From contig JADJGC010000010.1 in assembly GCA_016708315.1 (NCBI GenBank), positions 1-64,000 of the forward strand: a stretch of DNA of 64,000 bases, written 5' to 3'. The notes under the pieces were generated by a model. It was not told the DNA's origin. It made no database searches and saw only the letters and a program-made list of their open reading frames with translations. Origin of the DNA: a bacterium. GTDB taxonomy: Bacteria > Zixibacteria > MSB-5A5 > CAIYYT01. The position numbers were made by a program, and so were the translations under genes. Below, piece after piece: positions 44,034 through 53,645 of the stretch; the stretch's first letter is position 1, and each line of letters opens with the position of its first letter.

Positions 44034-47000
44034 GCTATTAACATTCGTATTGCTTCTGCTCGCGGCTTCATTGCCCGCTCAAGCAGGCACTTTCTGGGTC
44101 GCGCCAAACGGTACCGATGCCGTCGGCGCAAATTTCGGCACCGAAGCGAGCCCTTATCGCACTATCCAATTTGCCGTCAACTACACCTATCAGGTCAGCG
44201 GTGAAGACACCGTCATGGTCAAGCCGGGGACGTATCTTGAGCATATCTTCATCACGTCCGGTCCTGTCGTCCTCAGAAGCCAAAGCGGAGCCGGAGTCAC
44301 TACGATCGACGGCTCATTGACCGGTAATTGTATCGAGTTTTATTACGGAGTTGGTGGCGTTGTCATCGACGGATTCACCATAACGCGCGGAACTCCTCAC
44401 GGAATTTATATCCCCGGCACCACCGGATTTTCAACCAATCCCGAGATTCGCTACTGCCGGATTGTTCAAAATGGCGGCTCCGGTTCGGCTACTCCCGGTG
44501 CCGGAATTCGTCTTGAATACAGCGAAGCCGACATTCATAACAACCTCATCAAAGAGAATTGGACTCGCAGCAGTGGCGGCGGTATTTCCGGTTTTGCATC
44601 AAGCCCCCGCATTTGGTCAAACGATATCGATTCCAATTGGTCGATACAGAGTCTTGGCGGCGGCATCTATTTGCTGGGCGCTTTCGCCGACACCGTCCCG
44701 GCACAAATTCAAAATAACCTCGTGCGTTGGAATCGCAGCCGACTCGATGGCGCCGGCGTGTACCTCGATGCTGGATCGCTTCCAGATGTATATAACAATC
44801 TCTTCTACGCCGGCGAAAGCGACTCCGGCAATGGCGGTGGAATTGGATACTTACAAACGGCCAATCCCGTCATTCAGAACAACATCTTCTATGCCAATTC
44901 CGATTACGCGATTGACTGCAATACATCAGCTGCGCCGGTCGTCAACAATGCTTTCTTTGGGAACTTCCCGAATGACCTGATGCTTGGCGGGTGCCCGACC
45001 GATCCATCAAACCTGATCGGAGTCGACCCGCAGTTTGTCGATGCAAGTGCGCGCAACTACCATCTTCGCAATACCTCGCCTTTGATTAATGCCGGGCTAT
45101 GGACTTTTGGAATGTTCTATGCCGACTATGACGGCGGCGACCGCTGGGTTGGCGCCAATCCCGATATCGGTCCGTTCGAAAACTGTCTGCTCGTTCCCGA
45201 CTTTACCTGGGCGCCGCTTTCACCTTGTGCCGGTCAAAGCATTGACACCGATTTTCTAATCACCGGCTCGTGGTATCGAACAATCTGGGATTGGGGTGAT
45301 GGCGATGTCGACACGGTCGATATCGTTGAGGAATTTGCTCCGACGAAAATCTACGCGCTCCCCGGCGAATACGATATCACCATGACTGCCAGTTGCGACT
45401 CTGATACACAGTCAGTCACAAAGACCATCACTGTGCTGGGACGGCCTGTAGTCGCCTTTGTCACAAACGACACGACTGTCTGCGTTGGCGTGCCGGTGAC
45501 ATTCACCAACAATACACCGCCGGATGATGGCACTACCTATCTCTGGCAATTCGGCGACGGCAATACATCGACAGTAACCAGCCCGACGTACACCTACACC
45601 ACTATTGGAACGCGCCTTGTCCGGTTGATTGCCACCAATCTTTGCGGACCTGATACCGCGACATTGACTGTAACTGTCAGTGATAAACCGAATGCAACGT
45701 TTACCGCAACTCCTGTATCCGGCTCTGCCCCGTTATTGGTAAACTTCAATGGCAGCACTACTAACCCCGCGACAAGTTGGCTTTGGAACTTCGGCAATGG
45801 CGTTTCCGCTCATCGCGAAGATACATTAATGACCTACGACACACCGGGAGTTTACTCCGTAGACCTGACCGCATCTAACGATTGCGGTGCGGGCACGACC
45901 TTTTCAAGACCAAACTATATCCAGGTCTCCGGTTTCGATATGATTCTTGCATCAGCTGATACGGTTTCCAACAACTTCCGTAAGACCTACACTATTCAGG
46001 TCGACACGATTTTCGGACTTCATAATCGCCGCGTAAATCTTACCGCGACGATCATCCCGTCAAATCCGCGTCGTGGTCGTGCAACCGTAACGCTAAACAA
46101 ATCGCAGGTCGGCGTGCCCGAGCAGTTCATCGCGACAGTCGCAATGGACTCGATTCTCGCGGCAGGGGACTACCAACTTCGAATCATCGGTACCTCAACA
46201 GCGAATTTGCCGATCGACACGATCAATTTCTATTTCCGCTCCAATCCGCTGCCGATTGCCTCGGTTGCGCCATTGAGTATCGACTTCGATTCCGTCCAGG
46301 TCGACGAATTCGAAATCGACACAGTAGTCGTCACGAACCAGATCACCAACCCCTTTGCGAGTGTGCTGTCATTGGCGGTATTCAATGTCACCAGCGATGA
46401 CCCGGCCTTCGTGCCGTTGGCTACATCCACAACCACCAATCTTTTGCCGGGTGCATTCTTCTACATCCCGGTCCGTTTCGATCCCGAAGAGATTGGCGAT
46501 TATGCCGCGACTCTGACGATACAAACCAACGACCCCGTTACCGAGTTTTTCGAGATCAGTCTCTCAGGTATTGGCATTGCCGAGCGCAAGCCGCCCAAGA
46601 TAACTGCAACTTCACCGCTTGCCGACGCCAATCAAGTCCTGGTCGGCTCGTCAATCACCATCGATATCTCCGAATCGATTGATATCAGTTCTTTGGTCCC
46701 ATCGCCGCTTGTCGTTCGTTCCAAGCGCTTAAATCAGTTGCTTGGCGGTACCGTGAACAGCATCAATGAAAATACTCGCCTGCAGTTCGTGCCGACCGGA
46801 AAGTTGCCTGCCTATGACACCATTGATGTCCGTCTGCTCGGCACTGTCGAAGACCTTTCTGGAAACTCACTCGACGGCGACAACGACAACATCGCCGAGG
46901 GCTCGCCGCTCGATGACTTCACATTCCGCTTTGTGACCGGCCCCTCGGTATTCCCGGGCGATTGCAACAACGATGGCCGCGTAAATGAGCAGGATGTCCT

Positions 47001-47625
47001 CCCGCTCGGAATCTTCTTCGGTGTGACCGGTCCGCGCCGTGATCTCTTCGGTGAAGGCAACAGCTTCGCCGCCAAGCAGGCTCTTGAGTGGACTGACAAA
47101 CGTGCCACCTACGCCGATGCCAACGGCGATGGCGTGGTTGATGTCACCGACCTGCTGGTCATTTCAACCAACTGGGATCTGACTCATCCGTCAGCCGCTC
47201 CGCTTCATTATGACGACCTTAACTTGTCAGAATATGCTGAAGGCTTCCGCGAACTGCGTCCATCGCTGGCCAGCTTTGCCGGAACCGAACGCGGTGATCG
47301 CATGTTGGAACTTGTCAATTCGCTGGCATCCGACATTGTCCTTCCCAAAGAATTCTCGCTCTTGCAGAATTTCCCGAACCCGTTCAACCCGCAAACGAGC
47401 ATCACCTATGCGTTGCCCGAAGGCGTCAACGTCCGCGTGACGATTCATAACATCCTGGGTCAGCGCGTTCGCATGCTGGTCGATTCCTATCAGGAGCCGG
47501 GCTTCAAAACTGTCGTCTGGGATGGCGCCGACGAATCAGGCCGCCAGGTCTCTTCGGGCCTTTATTTCTATCGCCTCGAAGCCGGCGAATTCGTCGCTGT
47601 CCGCAAAATGATGAAACTGCAGTAG
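44023..47625 (+). CDS. Large secreted beta-helix/PKD protein with dockerin-like loops and FlgD-like C-terminus
   Basis: 1200 residues; signal LTFVLLLLAASLPAQA. Domains in order: parallel beta-helix (about 20-385, repeated 'NNLI..N' turns such as NPVIQNNIFYANS), three PKD domains (390-475, 476-558, 559-640; WDWGDG, WQFGDG, WNFGNG), an ASPM/Hydin-like Ig domain (about 745-850), an SbsA-like Ig domain (about 865-965), dockerin-like loops GDCNNDGRVNEQDVLPL and DANGDGVVDVTDLLVI (about 975-1055), and an FlgD/T9SS-like end (LLQNFPNPFNPQTSI, then VVWDGADESGRQVSSGLYFY). It carries both C-terminal modules seen in this genome. Last gene of the kinase/CsgG/cohesin operon. Confidence 0.9.
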   Translation: MLRKLLTFVLLLLAASLPAQAGTFWVAPNGTDAVGANFGTEASPYRTIQFAVNYTYQVSGEDTVMVKPGTYLEHIFITSGPVVLRSQSGAGVTTIDGSLTGNCIEFYYGVGGVVIDGFTITRGTPHGIYIPGTTGFSTNPEIRYCRIVQNGGSGSATPGAGIRLEYSEADIHNNLIKENWTRSSGGGISGFASSPRIWSNDIDSNWSIQSLGGGIYLLGAFADTVPAQIQNNLVRWNRSRLDGAGVYLDAGSLPDVYNNLFYAGESDSGNGGGIGYLQTANPVIQNNIFYANSDYAIDCNTSAAPVVNNAFFGNFPNDLMLGGCPTDPSNLIGVDPQFVDASARNYHLRNTSPLINAGLWTFGMFYADYDGGDRWVGANPDIGPFENCLLVPDFTWAPLSPCAGQSIDTDFLITGSWYRTIWDWGDGDVDTVDIVEEFAPTKIYALPGEYDITMTASCDSDTQSVTKTITVLGRPVVAFVTNDTTVCVGVPVTFTNNTPPDDGTTYLWQFGDGNTSTVTSPTYTYTTIGTRLVRLIATNLCGPDTATLTVTVSDKPNATFTATPVSGSAPLLVNFNGSTTNPATSWLWNFGNGVSAHREDTLMTYDTPGVYSVDLTASNDCGAGTTFSRPNYIQVSGFDMILASADTVSNNFRKTYTIQVDTIFGLHNRRVNLTATIIPSNPRRGRATVTLNKSQVGVPEQFIATVAMDSILAAGDYQLRIIGTSTANLPIDTINFYFRSNPLPIASVAPLSIDFDSVQVDEFEIDTVVVTNQITNPFASVLSLAVFNVTSDDPAFVPLATSTTTNLLPGAFFYIPVRFDPEEIGDYAATLTIQTNDPVTEFFEISLSGIGIAERKPPKITATSPLADANQVLVGSSITIDISESIDISSLVPSPLVVRSKRLNQLLGGTVNSINENTRLQFVPTGKLPAYDTIDVRLLGTVEDLSGNSLDGDNDNIAEGSPLDDFTFRFVTGPSVFPGDCNNDGRVNEQDVLPLGIFFGVTGPRRDLFGEGNSFAAKQALEWTDKRATYADANGDGVVDVTDLLVISTNWDLTHPSAAPLHYDDLNLSEYAEGFRELRPSLASFAGTERGDRMLELVNSLASDIVLPKEFSLLQNFPNPFNPQTSITYALPEGVNVRVTIHNILGQRVRMLVDSYQEPGFKTVVWDGADESGRQVSSGLYFYRLEAGEFVAVRKMMKLQ

Positions 47626-47862
47626 GGGCCCCTCGGGTCGGTGCTGCTTTCCGCATGTTGTGGGTTCTCACTTCACGGCTGGCCCCCCAACTAACTCCCT
47701 CTGGGAGGGGGTAGGTTGGGGGCGTCGGCCGCGGAACCCGCATCCGCGTTTCCTCTCTGGAGAGGGTAGGTCAAAGATCCCGATCCGATCGGGGGTGAGG
47801 GCCCAAACCTCGACCATTATAACTCCACCTTTATTTTCCGTAACCTCTTGCATAAATTTTAG
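47626..47862. repeat. Intergenic stretch with hairpin repeats
   Basis: After the operon there are GC palindromes: GGGGCCCC at 47626-47633, CTCCCTCTGGGAGGGGGTAG at about 47695-47714, and CCTCTCTGGAGAGGGTAGG at 47752-47770 followed by CCCGATCCGATCGGG. These are of the same type as 663-745. No gene. Confidence 0.6.
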
Positions 47863-47892
47863 TTGACTTAAACAAGACATTTGCGATATACT
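47863..47892 (+). promoter_or_regulatory. Promoter of the zinc-ribbon gene
   Basis: TTGACT (47863-47868), 18 bases, TATACT (47887-47892). The leader to the ATG at 48025 would be about 125 bases and contains a small CTACTTCGGTAG hairpin. Confidence 0.6.
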
Positions 47893-48024
47893 CGAACCGG
47901 GTATGGCGAAATGCCTGTTTGAGTAACTTTTGCGGTGCATGGAAGCACACATCTCGTGAGAGGATGGAGTCAAAGCTACTTCGGTAGTTCTTTAAACATT
48001 CCATAATCCAGACTGGGGGGATTT

Positions 48025-48318
48025 ATGGACAACGGTAAATTCAAGGACAAGATTCTGATTTGCGTTGATTGCAAAGAAGAATTCGCGTTCACAATCGGAG
48101 CTCAAGAGTATTTCGCCGAGAGAGGATTCACAGAGGATCCGAAAAGATGTCGCACCTGCTACGCGGTCTACAAAGATGTGATGAAGCAGAAAAATCGCGG
48201 CGTCAAGAAGCCGGAACGTGGACTGCCAATGGATGTTGAAATGGAGGATGCTCCATTCCGATTTCCCGACAGTGATGTGATGGATTCGGTTCCGAGTGAA
48301 AGACCAAACGTCGAGTAG
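48025..48318 (+). CDS. Small zinc-ribbon protein
   Basis: 97 residues. CVDCKEEFAFTIGAQEYFAE at about 13-32 and KRCRTC at about 40-45 form a four-Cys zinc ribbon of the 'CxxCxxxFxF..GEQ.F' type, common as small stand-alone proteins in bacteria. A basic stretch (KQKNRGVKKPERG) and an acidic tail follow. The strong GGGGGG before the ATG is a likely ribosome site. Function is not known; nucleic-acid binding is plausible. Confidence 0.8.
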   Translation: MDNGKFKDKILICVDCKEEFAFTIGAQEYFAERGFTEDPKRCRTCYAVYKDVMKQKNRGVKKPERGLPMDVEMEDAPFRFPDSDVMDSVPSERPNVE

Positions 48319-48347
48319 GGGTCCTGAAGGAGCATGACAGGACCCCT
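48317..48347. terminator. Bidirectional hairpin between convergent genes
   Basis: AGGGGTCCTG (48317-48326) pairs with CAGGACCCCT (48338-48347). It lies between the zinc-ribbon gene and the convergent M6 protease gene. It lacks a long T run, so termination is only likely. Confidence 0.6.
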
Positions 48348-48365
48348 AATCGGTAACCAGGGGTA

Positions 48366-50099
48366 TTACTTCAATAGCAGCATCTTGCGGCTTAATGATG
48401 CCTCTTCCGTCACGAGTTCGTACATGTAAACTCCGGAAGCCAACGGCGTACCATCGCTGTTTGGGTTCCAGGTAAACGCGTGCGTTCCCGCCGGTAGATA
48501 ACCATCTACCAGTTCCTCAATCTTTTCGCCGAGGATATTGTATATCGTCAGGCGAACTGCGCCCGATTTCGGCAGATTGAAACTGATTCGCGTCGACGGG
48601 TTAAACGGATTCGGGAAATTCTGGTCGAGCGAGTAGTTCGCCGGCAAGACGTTGTCGTACGTGTAGTCGTCGGCATCGGCAATCAAGCTGACCGCGAGGT
48701 CGGCTGACATCGTCGAGGCTGACGCCGAAATGTTCGTGATCGAGACCAGCGTTCCGGTGCTGCTGTAATCGTTCGAATTCGGCGTAGTCAGATTGCTGAA
48801 CGTGGTCTTGGCAGTCGAACCCGGGAACGGATCACCGTTGTCGCCATTGTCGAGCTTCTTTTCCAACTCCCACAACCCATCTGCCTGCTCAAGTGCAACC
48901 CGCATATGTCCTGAGGACGTGTGTCCCGGATACCATTCGTTGGCGTTATCGGTATTGTTGCCGGTAGCCATTGATTCGTCGATATGCCAGATCAGCAGGC
49001 CTGAAGCGCCGGTCGGCAATGCTGCATCATAGCCCACTCGCTGTCTGTTTTCGATTAAGAAATACTGATTCCCACCAACACCGTTCGTCCACATACGGAA
49101 AATCGCGCCGGAAGAATTCTGCTCGACATTGGGAATCGATTGGTTGACCAGGTTCGCAACCACATTGGTTGCGGTGGCAAAACCGGCTTCAATTCGCGAC
49201 CACGCATCGGGATGCGCCGGGCTGTTGCCAAGACTGCCGTTCCACGATCCACCGGCCATCAACGACCAGCGACCAATGCCATTCGAGGTGTAGTCTATGT
49301 CATAAAGATCAGGATAGCCAAAGTAGGCATGACCCATTTCGTGTGCAAATACACCAATCGTCATGTCGCCGGCACCATACCAGTATTCCGGCTGGATTGC
49401 GTAGCGCGAAATCCACTTGCCGTCGCGCGAACGCGGCGTGATTCCCCAGGCATGCGACCAAATATCATTGACACTGCCGGTCAATTCTGCGCCCGATCCG
49501 GTATGCACAAGCATCACCGCATCGACATAACCATCGGCATTGAGATCATAGTTCGAGAAATCGACGACCGGATCGACCAAATCAATTACATCTTCGAACA
49601 GCTTCTGCGAATTCTGCGGATACGCGCCCATCCCGTAGTCGCCTGCACAATAGTAGGCATAGGTCTGCGGCGCAGTCTGCCAGCCGATGTCCGAAGGATA
49701 ATTCACGGTTACTACATCGAATCCGCCGTATGAAATCTCATTGTAATAGTTCTTCACAGTTCCCGTTGCGCTGCCGAACAACAGCGAATCGAAATACTCT
49801 GCGCTGGCTTGTGCCGGCTTGTCAGAGAATTCTATCAAGATGCACAGGATGTTGCCTGTAACCTGCGGATTTGCCAACGGATCGATTCGCAGCGGCTCGC
49901 CAAAACCGCGGCCATCCGGTGCTCCTGCCAAATGCGGATGAGGGCATCCTTTAAGAATCTGCGACTTCTGCGCATCGCCGACATGCTCTGTCTGCTCAAG
50001 CAAACTCGGGTGCGGTGGCATCGCATCAGCTGTGCCAATCACCAGGACCGCAACTGCGATCGCGGCTACAACTAGAATCATCATTTTACGGGTTCGCAT
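48366..50099 (-). CDS. Secreted M6-family metalloprotease with FlgD/T9SS-like C-terminus
   Basis: 577 residues with signal peptide (ILVVAAIAVAVLVIGTADA). M6 (immune inhibitor A-like) catalytic domain: VFAHEMGHAYFGYPDLYD with HEMGH at 253-257, preceded by YDLNADGYVDAVMLVHTG, and GRWSLMAGGSW after it with the Met-turn. The C-terminal 90 residues are the sorting-like module: LDQNFPNPFNPSTRI, VRLTIYNILGEKIEELV, FTWNPNSDGTPLASGVYMY, RKMLLLK. No dockerin loops. It is third in a minus-strand operon, 15 bases after the beta-barrel gene. Confidence 0.92.
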   Translation of the reverse strand: MRTRKMMILVVAAIAVAVLVIGTADAMPPHPSLLEQTEHVGDAQKSQILKGCPHPHLAGAPDGRGFGEPLRIDPLANPQVTGNILCILIEFSDKPAQASAEYFDSLLFGSATGTVKNYYNEISYGGFDVVTVNYPSDIGWQTAPQTYAYYCAGDYGMGAYPQNSQKLFEDVIDLVDPVVDFSNYDLNADGYVDAVMLVHTGSGAELTGSVNDIWSHAWGITPRSRDGKWISRYAIQPEYWYGAGDMTIGVFAHEMGHAYFGYPDLYDIDYTSNGIGRWSLMAGGSWNGSLGNSPAHPDAWSRIEAGFATATNVVANLVNQSIPNVEQNSSGAIFRMWTNGVGGNQYFLIENRQRVGYDAALPTGASGLLIWHIDESMATGNNTDNANEWYPGHTSSGHMRVALEQADGLWELEKKLDNGDNGDPFPGSTAKTTFSNLTTPNSNDYSSTGTLVSITNISASASTMSADLAVSLIADADDYTYDNVLPANYSLDQNFPNPFNPSTRISFNLPKSGAVRLTIYNILGEKIEELVDGYLPAGTHAFTWNPNSDGTPLASGVYMYELVTEEASLSRKMLLLK

Positions 50100-50114
50100 T
50101 GCTCTCTCCTTATC

Positions 50115-51419
50115 CTAGAACTCAAGTATTGTCGAAATTGCCAGTTTCGCGCCGTTCCCGCTCCAAGGTTGGAGCTTCGCCGATGACGCGTACGCCATAT
50201 CAATCTGAAGGGGACCGAAATTGAACCCGATACCCGTTGCCAATGAAAAATCGTCGACACCGCCAATGGCGATGCCGCCGCGCAAATCAAACAGCTTGAC
50301 CAGCGGATACTCAACTCCACCGGCCAGTCGCGGCATCTTGGAAACAAACGCCGTATTGACAAATCCCTGACGCACACTTCCCGAAACCAGCAGCTTGCCG
50401 AAATTGCGGGCTGCACCAAGTTCAAGCTCAAGCGGGGGACGGGAAGAGTACTCGCCGATCGCCACAGTCGTCTCATCCGAGGTGACCAGCGAATCGTCAT
50501 CCGAGTTTTCTACCGTCATTCCTTCAAGCTCAAAAGTGTAGAGCGTTGCTTCCGCTTCTTTATTCCAGTTGATATTCGCAAAGGCATTGCGCACTACCAG
50601 TCCATACTGGGCGTGCTGTCCTTGAACTGCCAATCCCAGATCCATTGCGAATCCCGAACCGCCGGTCGCGCTGATTGTCGTCAGCCCGCCGACTCCGTCA
50701 ATACCGGTCTCAAGCGTGACTGCTTCCGCTGATAGTTCTTCTGCAGAGAAGTAACCCAATCCGCGCAAGTACTTGAACGTCGCGCCGCCCAGGAAATCAT
50801 AACCGCCTCGCGACATGATCTTCCGGCCGTAGCTGACGCCGACCGCCGCAGCAGCCCAGCTGTCGCCGCCGCTGCCATCTGCAGTGACAACTTCGCCGAC
50901 CTTGTTGCCCATCAGCGCCAACTCAATCGGGTCTTTTGACAAAGTCCCGCGACCGCCGCCGATAGCATCAAAATTGACTGCGAAGTAACCAACCGAGAAT
51001 GACAGCGCACTTGCGCCGGCATTCGCGTCGAAATTCAATCCTTCCGTCGGTATCTTGCTCAGAATGTCCTGCTTGTCGCTTTCGGTGAGATACTCGCCGT
51101 TGTATTTCTTGTAGTCTGAAATGCTGAAAGAGTTATTCGCGACGTGACCGCCGACCGAAGCCAGCTTCAGCGAGAAGTTCTTTCTTCCTGCCAATGCCAG
51201 ATTCGCCGGATTAGCCGCCGATGCTTCGCAATTCGACGACATCAGCATATAGCTGTCTGCCATTCCCATCGAACGTGCGCTCTGTGCCGACTGCGCAAAC
51301 GCCTGGTCGACAACCAACAGCGCCAGCAGTGTCGTCATGATCAGCAAGCCGACGATGATGCGATTGCCGCTTCTCTCCGGAGCAACCGCAACGGCTTTCG
51401 AATTATCTTGCTTCTTCAT
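50115..51419 (-). CDS. Outer-membrane protein of PorV/FadL-like type
   Basis: 434 residues. The signal peptide has a long basic lead (IIVGLLIMTTLLALLVVDQAFA) followed by QSARSMGMADSYMLMSSNCE and ASAANPANLAL, the plug-like N-terminus seen in PorV/UPF0164 and FadL-type barrels. The rest is alternating strands rich in Gly. It ends LAISTILEF with C-terminal Phe. ATG 51419 lies two bases after the upstream stop. A PorV-like protein beside a protease with an FlgD/T9SS-like C-terminus would fit T9SS, but the other T9SS genes are not in this window. Confidence 0.75.
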   Translation of the reverse strand: MKKQDNSKAVAVAPERSGNRIIVGLLIMTTLLALLVVDQAFAQSAQSARSMGMADSYMLMSSNCEASAANPANLALAGRKNFSLKLASVGGHVANNSFSISDYKKYNGEYLTESDKQDILSKIPTEGLNFDANAGASALSFSVGYFAVNFDAIGGGRGTLSKDPIELALMGNKVGEVVTADGSGGDSWAAAAVGVSYGRKIMSRGGYDFLGGATFKYLRGLGYFSAEELSAEAVTLETGIDGVGGLTTISATGGSGFAMDLGLAVQGQHAQYGLVVRNAFANINWNKEAEATLYTFELEGMTVENSDDDSLVTSDETTVAIGEYSSRPPLELELGAARNFGKLLVSGSVRQGFVNTAFVSKMPRLAGGVEYPLVKLFDLRGGIAIGGVDDFSLATGIGFNFGPLQIDMAYASSAKLQPWSGNGAKLAISTILEF

Positions 51420-51421
51420 CG

Positions 51422-53395
51422 TTATTCCTCCCCGCCGACGCGCGCAGTAAACTGGACAACGCCGGAGATCGCCATATAGTCCGCGGCACGAATGCGCACT
51501 GTCTGTCCGTTCGATCCGGCAAGTTCCAGAACCGTCGCGACATACAGATTGCGATTACCGAAGACCAGAAGATCTTCCTTGGTCAATTCTATTTCGCTAT
51601 TGGTGACAACTTCATTCGTAGCCGCGCCATTGGCATCCGTCGTTGCCTGATCAAACGACAGCGGCCCGATTATTGTTAGCGGCGCGGTGAACAGCGACGC
51701 CGAATCGGTGCCGATATACACGCGCATCTGCGCGCCCAGCGGCAGGTGATTGTGCATCGTGGCTTTGAAATTGCCGTGATTGAGGCGGTCCGATCCTTCG
51801 GCAATATCCTTGTCGACGGTCAGCTTGTTCTTGTCGCCTTCAACAGTAGCTTGGGAAATCTTGAACGCCATCGGCGCGCTGATCACTGCCGTTGCCGAGA
51901 AGTACTCATCTTGCGTCAGTTCCACCGATGTCACTCCATCGCCGACTGTGGCAACGCCGGATACCGTGATGTGATCCGGAATCGGCGTCAACAAATCCGC
52001 AAGCTGATCAGAGTATATCTGCGTTATTGATGCGCTGTTGTCTCCGCGCGCTTCGACATTGCCGAGCACCTGAAGACTCTTGCCATTCGAAGCCTGAAGA
52101 TTGACCGCGACATCACCGGAAAGATTCGTGTAGTTGCTTAGCGTGATGCTCAACTCCACGAATTCCAGCGTGACCTCATCAAATCCGACCGGCACATCAA
52201 CAGCGACTTCGCTGTTCTCGATAGCCAGCTCAGTTGGCTCAAACACGCCGCGAGCTGTTGCAAGCTGTATGTCATTCAAACCGAATTCGATTTCAAATTC
52301 ATCTTCCGAATCAATAGTCGCATAGTTCCCGCCGGTACCGGCAACATTGGCTTGCACCACGGTCAGAATCGAATCTTGATTTGGTTGAATAGTCCAACCA
52401 CCAAGATCGACTTGCTGATTCAGCACACCGCCAGCGGCCAGCTGATAGCTCACCTGCAGCGGAACATCATTGTTCGTGATTTCCGGAAATTCAAAAGTCA
52501 GTTCGACCGGTATCGATAGGGAATTGCGCGCCGCCAAATCCATGGTGCCGCCGGCAAACATGCCGGTCTCGAGGTGAACGTCTTCGGCGAGATTGGTGCG
52601 CTCGGAATACTCATTGCTGAAGGCATCGAGTTGTCCGTAAACCGACTTGACGTAGACTTCATCCGAATAGTCGATCGTGAAGTTAATCACACGATCCGCC
52701 AGCGACAGCGCCGGTCCGCCTTCGGTATGGAAGTAAACTTCAAAATTGAGCTGCACGCCGACGCTCTTGTCATTTAGGGGATACTCTTGCGAGTATTCCT
52801 GACCGTCGGCAAGACCGCCCGGTACAACGAAATTCGCCAGAACAGAACCGTCCTGCGAATTGATCAATTGCCCGGCGAGTGAATCAAGTTCAAATCCGGT
52901 ATTGTTGACGGCGGTGATTGTCAATCCGCCCTCGTCGATTTCAGCGTGCGCAAATGAGCTTGCCTGCCCGAACACCGTAACCGTCGAGATTCCGGTATCA
53001 GGGACGCTGCCCAACACAAGCGGGACATAATCCGAAAACGCCAGACTTTGGCTCTGGTCGCTCGGCGAGACGATCTTGATGCGTCCTACTTGCTTGCTGT
53101 AATTTGATTCAATCGGATCGATCGATAGGATTGACTCCATCGTCACCGTGTCAAGATCGCGCTGAATGTGAAAACTGCTGTTACCGTACTCATCGATTTC
53201 GATGTTGTCGCTCGCCAGCTTTTCAATCAACTCTGCTGACGTGTAGGAACGGTTAATCAGCGGGATAGTCAGTGTGGTGTCCCAACTGGGCGCCTGTGGG
53301 GCTTCCAGTCCGCAGCCGCTTAACAACAGCGAAAAAATCACCGCCGTCAACAGCCGGACCACGACACGACTGCGTGTCGCAAATTGCTCCTTCAT
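51422..53395 (-). CDS. Large beta-rich lipoprotein, first gene of the M6-protease operon
   Basis: 657 residues from ATG 53395 (GGGAGG upstream). The frame is open to 53593, but that part has no signal character. Signal and lipobox LLLSGCGLEAP (Cys25). The mature part is a long chain of beta domains (conserved-looking PSWDTTLTIPLINRSYTSAE at the start), typical of uncharacterised outer-membrane lipoproteins in FCB-group bacteria. It is followed at once by the PorV-like barrel and the M6 protease. Function unknown; a surface-complex partner of the barrel is plausible. Confidence 0.75.
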   Translation of the reverse strand: MKEQFATRSRVVVRLLTAVIFSLLLSGCGLEAPQAPSWDTTLTIPLINRSYTSAELIEKLASDNIEIDEYGNSSFHIQRDLDTVTMESILSIDPIESNYSKQVGRIKIVSPSDQSQSLAFSDYVPLVLGSVPDTGISTVTVFGQASSFAHAEIDEGGLTITAVNNTGFELDSLAGQLINSQDGSVLANFVVPGGLADGQEYSQEYPLNDKSVGVQLNFEVYFHTEGGPALSLADRVINFTIDYSDEVYVKSVYGQLDAFSNEYSERTNLAEDVHLETGMFAGGTMDLAARNSLSIPVELTFEFPEITNNDVPLQVSYQLAAGGVLNQQVDLGGWTIQPNQDSILTVVQANVAGTGGNYATIDSEDEFEIEFGLNDIQLATARGVFEPTELAIENSEVAVDVPVGFDEVTLEFVELSITLSNYTNLSGDVAVNLQASNGKSLQVLGNVEARGDNSASITQIYSDQLADLLTPIPDHITVSGVATVGDGVTSVELTQDEYFSATAVISAPMAFKISQATVEGDKNKLTVDKDIAEGSDRLNHGNFKATMHNHLPLGAQMRVYIGTDSASLFTAPLTIIGPLSFDQATTDANGAATNEVVTNSEIELTKEDLLVFGNRNLYVATVLELAGSNGQTVRIRAADYMAISGVVQFTARVGGEE

Positions 53396-53645
53396 CTTGT
53401 TACCTCCCCGAAACAGGTGTTCTGGGGTTGTATCTGTGCAATCCGCGTGCCGCCACTGACACCAGCCTTGGCGTCTTGCCGGACATCGGCTTAACCCACG
53501 TGAGGAGGTCTTGGTTTCACACTGAAATGCAACAATTGTGGGAGCGATCCCATACTGGTGGGAATTCCACAAACAGCTTGACGAGTCCGCCAAGCGGCAT
53601 AGATTACTTATGAATAAACGTTAAACATCTGCGCCGAGGTACACT

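Noticed and set aside
49140..49733. Plus-strand ORF of 197 codons opposite the M6 protease
   Set aside because: The HEMGH zinc site and flanking domain are on the minus strand. No independent support.
48366..51419. Firm claim of a type 9 secretion locus
   Set aside because: Only a PorV-like barrel and an FlgD-like C-terminus are present. The C-terminal domain also occurs in phyla without proven T9SS, and no core T9SS gene is in the window.
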